Below are positions 60,480 through 64,000 of a stretch of 64,000 bases of DNA, in pieces (position 1 is the first letter of the stretch; the number at the start of each line of letters is the position of its first letter). Position numbers and translations under genes: made by a program. The notes below the pieces were generated by a model, which was not told where the DNA came from, did no database searches, and worked only from the letters and a program-made list of their open reading frames with translations. The stretch spans positions 115,594,246 to 115,658,245 of the forward strand of contig OU015523.1 in the NCBI GenBank assembly GCA_907165065.1, in the 5' to 3' direction. The DNA is from Caprimulgus europaeus. Lineage: Eukaryota > Chordata > Aves > Caprimulgiformes > Caprimulgidae.

Positions 60480-60935
60480 AGTCCTGCCCACACCCAAGAT
60501 CTCCCTCCACACTGCCCACAGCCCAGGACCCCATTTCAGACACCCGAAGTGGTCAATCCCTGCCCCAGTGATGCCATAGGACGGTGGTACTCAGCTCCTC
60601 ACAGCCCTGCCTGGCCTGGCCATGGGCCCCACTGAGCCAGGCCCACCCATGGGCAGACATCCCTGTCCCCATGGTCTTGCCCGGCCATCTCAGGGCTGTG
60701 TCTGACCCTGGTTGCCCTTCTCAGGCCTCATCCTGTTCCCCCATTGCCCTCCTCCCCAGTGCTGCACAGCCTCTGGCATCCATCAGGGCTGACTCAAGCC
60801 CAATTCCTTCCTGCCTTTGCCCACGTGGCCTCTGAGACCCCTTGGAGTTGCTAGGCAGCCTCCCCACCATGGTTATCACACTCGGCTCCTGGCCCCCATC
60901 CCTTTAGGAGCAGCTGGATCCTGCTGCTGCTTGAC
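60480..60935. repeat. GC-rich block of unknown origin
   Basis: A sharply bounded 450-base GC-rich segment in AT-rich surroundings, rich in CCC/GGCC and CCTGGCC words but with few CpG (for example CCCGAAG, CCCGGCC, CACGTGG). TG and CA are common. This fits a once CpG-rich sequence that has lost CpG by methylation decay, as in an old repeat or dead CpG island. I cannot name the family. The long open frame (60584-60835) is proline/serine-rich, as expected from C-rich composition, and not evidence of a gene. Confidence 0.4.
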
Positions 60936-61769
60936 AATTATAATGCAACAAAAATGCTCAAATCCTTAATTAAATTAAATTCATTTTTCTATATGCTCAG
61001 ATTGTATTCAGAGCAAAGAGAGAGATAAAATGGAGGCTATTGTAATTCCTATCTCCTCACATTGTTGGTTTGATTTAATCCAAGATCTTTGGGACATTTC
61101 TGAAGACTCTGTGGTTTGCCTTGGAAAAGATTATTCAGTTGAAATCGAACTGCTTGGATGGAATTAATGTTGTCTCTTCTTTAGCATAAGTTTGGACTGA
61201 TCTTTTCTTGCTGCTATCAACATGAGTGCAATGGTTTCAGAACTCCCATAAATCAAAATAAATGAAATTCCACAAAAGGTTATATGTAAATACTGTCCTA
61301 CAGGGTGGTAAGTAGCACTGAATTCCCACTTGTCAGAAAGGTAAATAAAATCAATGAGCTTTTAACAGATACATTATTTCATTATATGAGAGTTAAATCA
61401 CAGTGTGAAATCTAAACAGAAATCAGACATGCCACCTGCCAATGCTTGTCGAGATGTATGTTTTTTTCAAGCTCATGATTTAAAATCTTAAGAACCGGAA
61501 TAATATTATTTCAAGTTTTTTAAGTATTTTTTCTCTGAAAACCCCCCGGGAAACTAAGATCTGCATTCGCCAACACACTGATTGTTTTTGATTGCTCAAA
61601 TTCTCCATGCTGTATCTTGGTTTCTTGAGGTGTCAGTTGCTATATCATAAAAGCATTGGAAAGACTTCCCCTGAAATTCATGACATATTATTCTTCCCTT
61701 TTATATGATGTCTTAAACTGAGCTTTTCCCTGATGGCTACGAAAAGACGAACAGGTCACTGTTTAGCTC
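60936..61769. other. Unannotated non-coding spacer
   Basis: AT-rich, no recognised repeat. Confidence 0.5.
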
Positions 61770-61856
61770 ATGGATGGGAGGCTGGAACTAGATGATCTTT
61801 AAGGTCCCTTCCAATCCAAACCATTCTATGATTCTATGATTCTATGAATCTATGAT
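61770..61856 (+). mobile_element. CR1 LINE 3' end scrap
   Basis: GGAACTAGATGATCTTTAAG and GTCCCTTCCAATCCAAACC lead into three clear ATTCTATG octamers plus a degraded one (61823-61856). Only the last 90 bases of a CR1 copy are present; the terminal array is the cleanest in the window. Confidence 0.92.
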
Positions 61857-64000
61857 TGTGTTGGTCAGTCTGGTAGGGTTCAAGTGACATGACATGCTGT
61901 TAAATCAGACCCAAATTTCAGCTGGTACCCACAAACATCTGTACCTTTCCACTCCCTATAATGGGAGTGAAGACAACTAGTTTTGATGGACTCACCATTG
62001 TAGATCTCTGAAATTAGATTATGTGAATCCAATGCCTAATTTTCTTCTACTCTCTTTCTGCCTTTATTGTCTGCTCTCACAGCACCAATGGCAGTAGCTT
62101 TCAGCTAAGCAGACACCCTTGACCTGAACCTCCTCTGTGGACATAAAAGGGACTTGGTTGCAATAGCCTTCTAATGACACCCTGAATAGCAGAAAAAGGG
62201 AGCAGGATCTCTTTCTTGTCCACCTTCTAACTTGCAATATTCTATATCTTTGGTTGTTGTTGTTACTGTAGTATTGGAATAAGCTGGAATTTAGTCATTC
62301 ATGATGAAAGTTCTGCTGATACTATCTCACCAATCATTCATTGTTTGTTGCTTAAAAACTCTGTAAAAGTATAATTTAGTTTCTGTCAGTAGAAAGAATG
62401 GATGCATTAGGTCCTACCTACACTTAGCTCACACTTAAGCTTTTTTTTTTCCCTGAAGATTGTAGGATATTTTCAAAATCATCCATTTTCCTAAACTCCT
62501 AGACTTCCAGTTAGAGACCTAGAAAAAGTACTACATACTTTACATGTTATGAGCAAACTGGACTATTTTCTATCTAAACTACATATTGTGATAACTTCTT
62601 GTAACTGAATTTTTTAAAAGTGCTTGGCAGTGGTGGGTGGCACTGAACTGAATCACTTGTTCATTTAGATGATACGACAGTGAAGATAACTAAATTTGGA
62701 CTACTGGGAAAGGTAGTCACTATATAACTCTTTGTCCTCATATGGTGGCAGGAGCAGAATTTTTAAATTTATGTCAAGAATGTTGGTAGCCTGTGCTGAA
62801 AAAATGCATAAGAAACAGTAGCTTATTCCAAAGAGTAATAAATCACTTTTTTCCTTATATTGAACTGCTAGAGAAAAGTGAACTGTAACTTTCTGAGTTG
62901 GAAAGAAAAATAATTCCTTAGAGGACTTTTTGACCAATATCTGAATTATGGAGGTCTGTAGTACTGCACCTTGAGGCAAGCAGTATCACTGAGGAAATGG
63001 CATGCAACAGGAGGGGCTTCAGCTGACCAAACAGTCTTCAGCATGTCTGTGACTCATCTCCCAGTGAGTTTGAAAGCCGAGGATTCTTGTGAATGCTTTT
63101 GTAATACAAGTAGTCACTTCCACAAAGAGTAAGATACGACCTATGGTAACCATGACTGACATTCTCCTGGACAAGCTCTTCTTTACCTCTTGAAAGTCTA
63201 AAAAAATCTGTATTTTGGTTAGCAAAAGACTTGAGGAAGAGCTGACATAAGGCTATGGGCTATGTCAATGATATTAAATAAAATATACATAGGACCACTT
63301 TTTGATACTGATGAGGAACAGCCCACACCTCTACCGTGTATGCTCTTCTTCTCCAAAACAGGGTGACTACATACAATTATCCACCTGAATCTTTTCCACA
63401 ATTTTTATGAACTCATGTTGACTTGACATGGAACAAAAATGTGCCAGGAAAAATATTGTCTCTGTAAGTAAGATGAACTCCTGTGCCCAGAAATGTCTCC
63501 TAAAATTAATTTAAAAAGCTGTAACTACAATGTATTTTTACCAAAAATGGATCTCAGATAACCTCACTTTCTGAAGAGAAGTTGTCTGGTTTTGTCTCTT
63601 GTCTTAAAACACCAACACTTGGGAAAGAGAGCCTTTTTTTGTCTGTATTTGTGTAGATGCTACTATATGGGAGTCCTGGTCAGTGATGGGGACTCCTGGG
63701 ATCTACCAAATTCTATGGATAATAACCCAAGAAGTACTTCTGGTAGAAGAGGTAGTGCAGATTTCCTGAAACAAAGTTACTCACCTGCTAACCTTCTCAG
63801 AAGCTTATAGGTTCGTATTTGTCCTTGAAAAGTTTATTTGCATCTGCAAAGAATGAAAGGGAAAAAAAAAAAAAAAGAATAAGAGGTTTAGTTTTAATGA
63901 CCAGTTTGTCGTTATTTCCAGCCCTCTGCAAAAACAAATTAGGATCTGTACATTTACTGTTTCCCTCCCATGGAGAAGAGAAATATTTAGTTCTATAAAT
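61857..64000. other. Unannotated non-coding stretch
   Basis: No recognised repeat or gene; a poly-A run (A15) lies at 63862-63876. Confidence 0.5.

Noticed and set aside
60584-60835. Pro/Ser/Ala-rich 83-codon frame
   Set aside because: Composition follows from the C-rich block; no start context or domain.
1-64000. CRISPR arrays, operons, prophage or other prokaryotic systems
   Set aside because: No regularly spaced repeats, Shine-Dalgarno-led gene runs or dense coding; the repeats are vertebrate (avian).

Overview
The window looks like nuclear DNA of a bird. The evidence is the set of interspersed repeats: several CR1 LINE copies ending in the CR1 terminal octamer (ATTCTATG or ATTCTGTG), fragments of two LTR types I recognise from avian endogenous retroviruses, and old amniote-wide relics (a 5S-rRNA-headed SINE, tRNA-headed and MIR-type SINEs, reptile-style ancient CR1). 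I cannot place the species. I find no intact protein-coding gene, no functional RNA gene, no CpG-island promoter, no CRISPR array and nothing prokaryotic. Most open reading frames in the window are chance frames of AT-rich DNA, many opening at GTG, TTG or CTG. The only frames with recognisable protein similarity are decayed CR1 reverse transcriptase.

Layout. 0-2.5 kb is featureless. A CR1 copy lies at 2.48-3.28 kb, followed by a composite block (3.7-4.56 kb) holding a CR1 3' scrap, a TA-rich palindromic stretch and a CA microsatellite, possibly the remains of an LTR. An ancient CR1 3' end is at 5.45 kb and a second young CR1 at 8.06-8.59 kb. A tRNA-type SINE relic is at 13.2 kb and a bare CR1 tail at 16.5 kb. 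At 17.6-18.5 kb a minus-strand CR1 with a 115-codon open frame sits between two inverted copies of a short older repeat. At 18.7-19.37 kb there is an unexpected decayed coding-like stretch that I cannot identify. 19.4-32.4 kb is essentially repeat-poor. An old ERV LTR (32.44-32.9 kb) abuts the longest CR1 copy (33.0-34.2 kb, minus), whose reverse-transcriptase active site reads FADN instead of F/YADD. A 5S-headed SINE is on the minus strand at 39.3-39.64 kb. CR1 copies follow at 40.2-41.0 kb and 41.8-42.5 kb; the second is internally deleted and may keep a 5' region. A SINE head and a CR1 lie back to back at 50.56-51.19 kb, a MIR at 52.1 kb, ancient CR1 at 54.5-54.9 kb, an ERV LTR piece with internal quasi-repeats at 57.0-57.7 kb, a GC-rich island of unknown origin at 60.5-60.9 kb, and a CR1 tail at 61.8 kb.

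Function. These elements do not form a pathway. The window is best read as intergenic or deep intronic DNA. The points most worth following up are the unidentified coding-like relic at 18.7-19.37 kb, the 5S-headed SINE (a class with known exapted enhancers), and two weak exon-like intervals at 29.72-29.94 kb and 47.78-47.91 kb.
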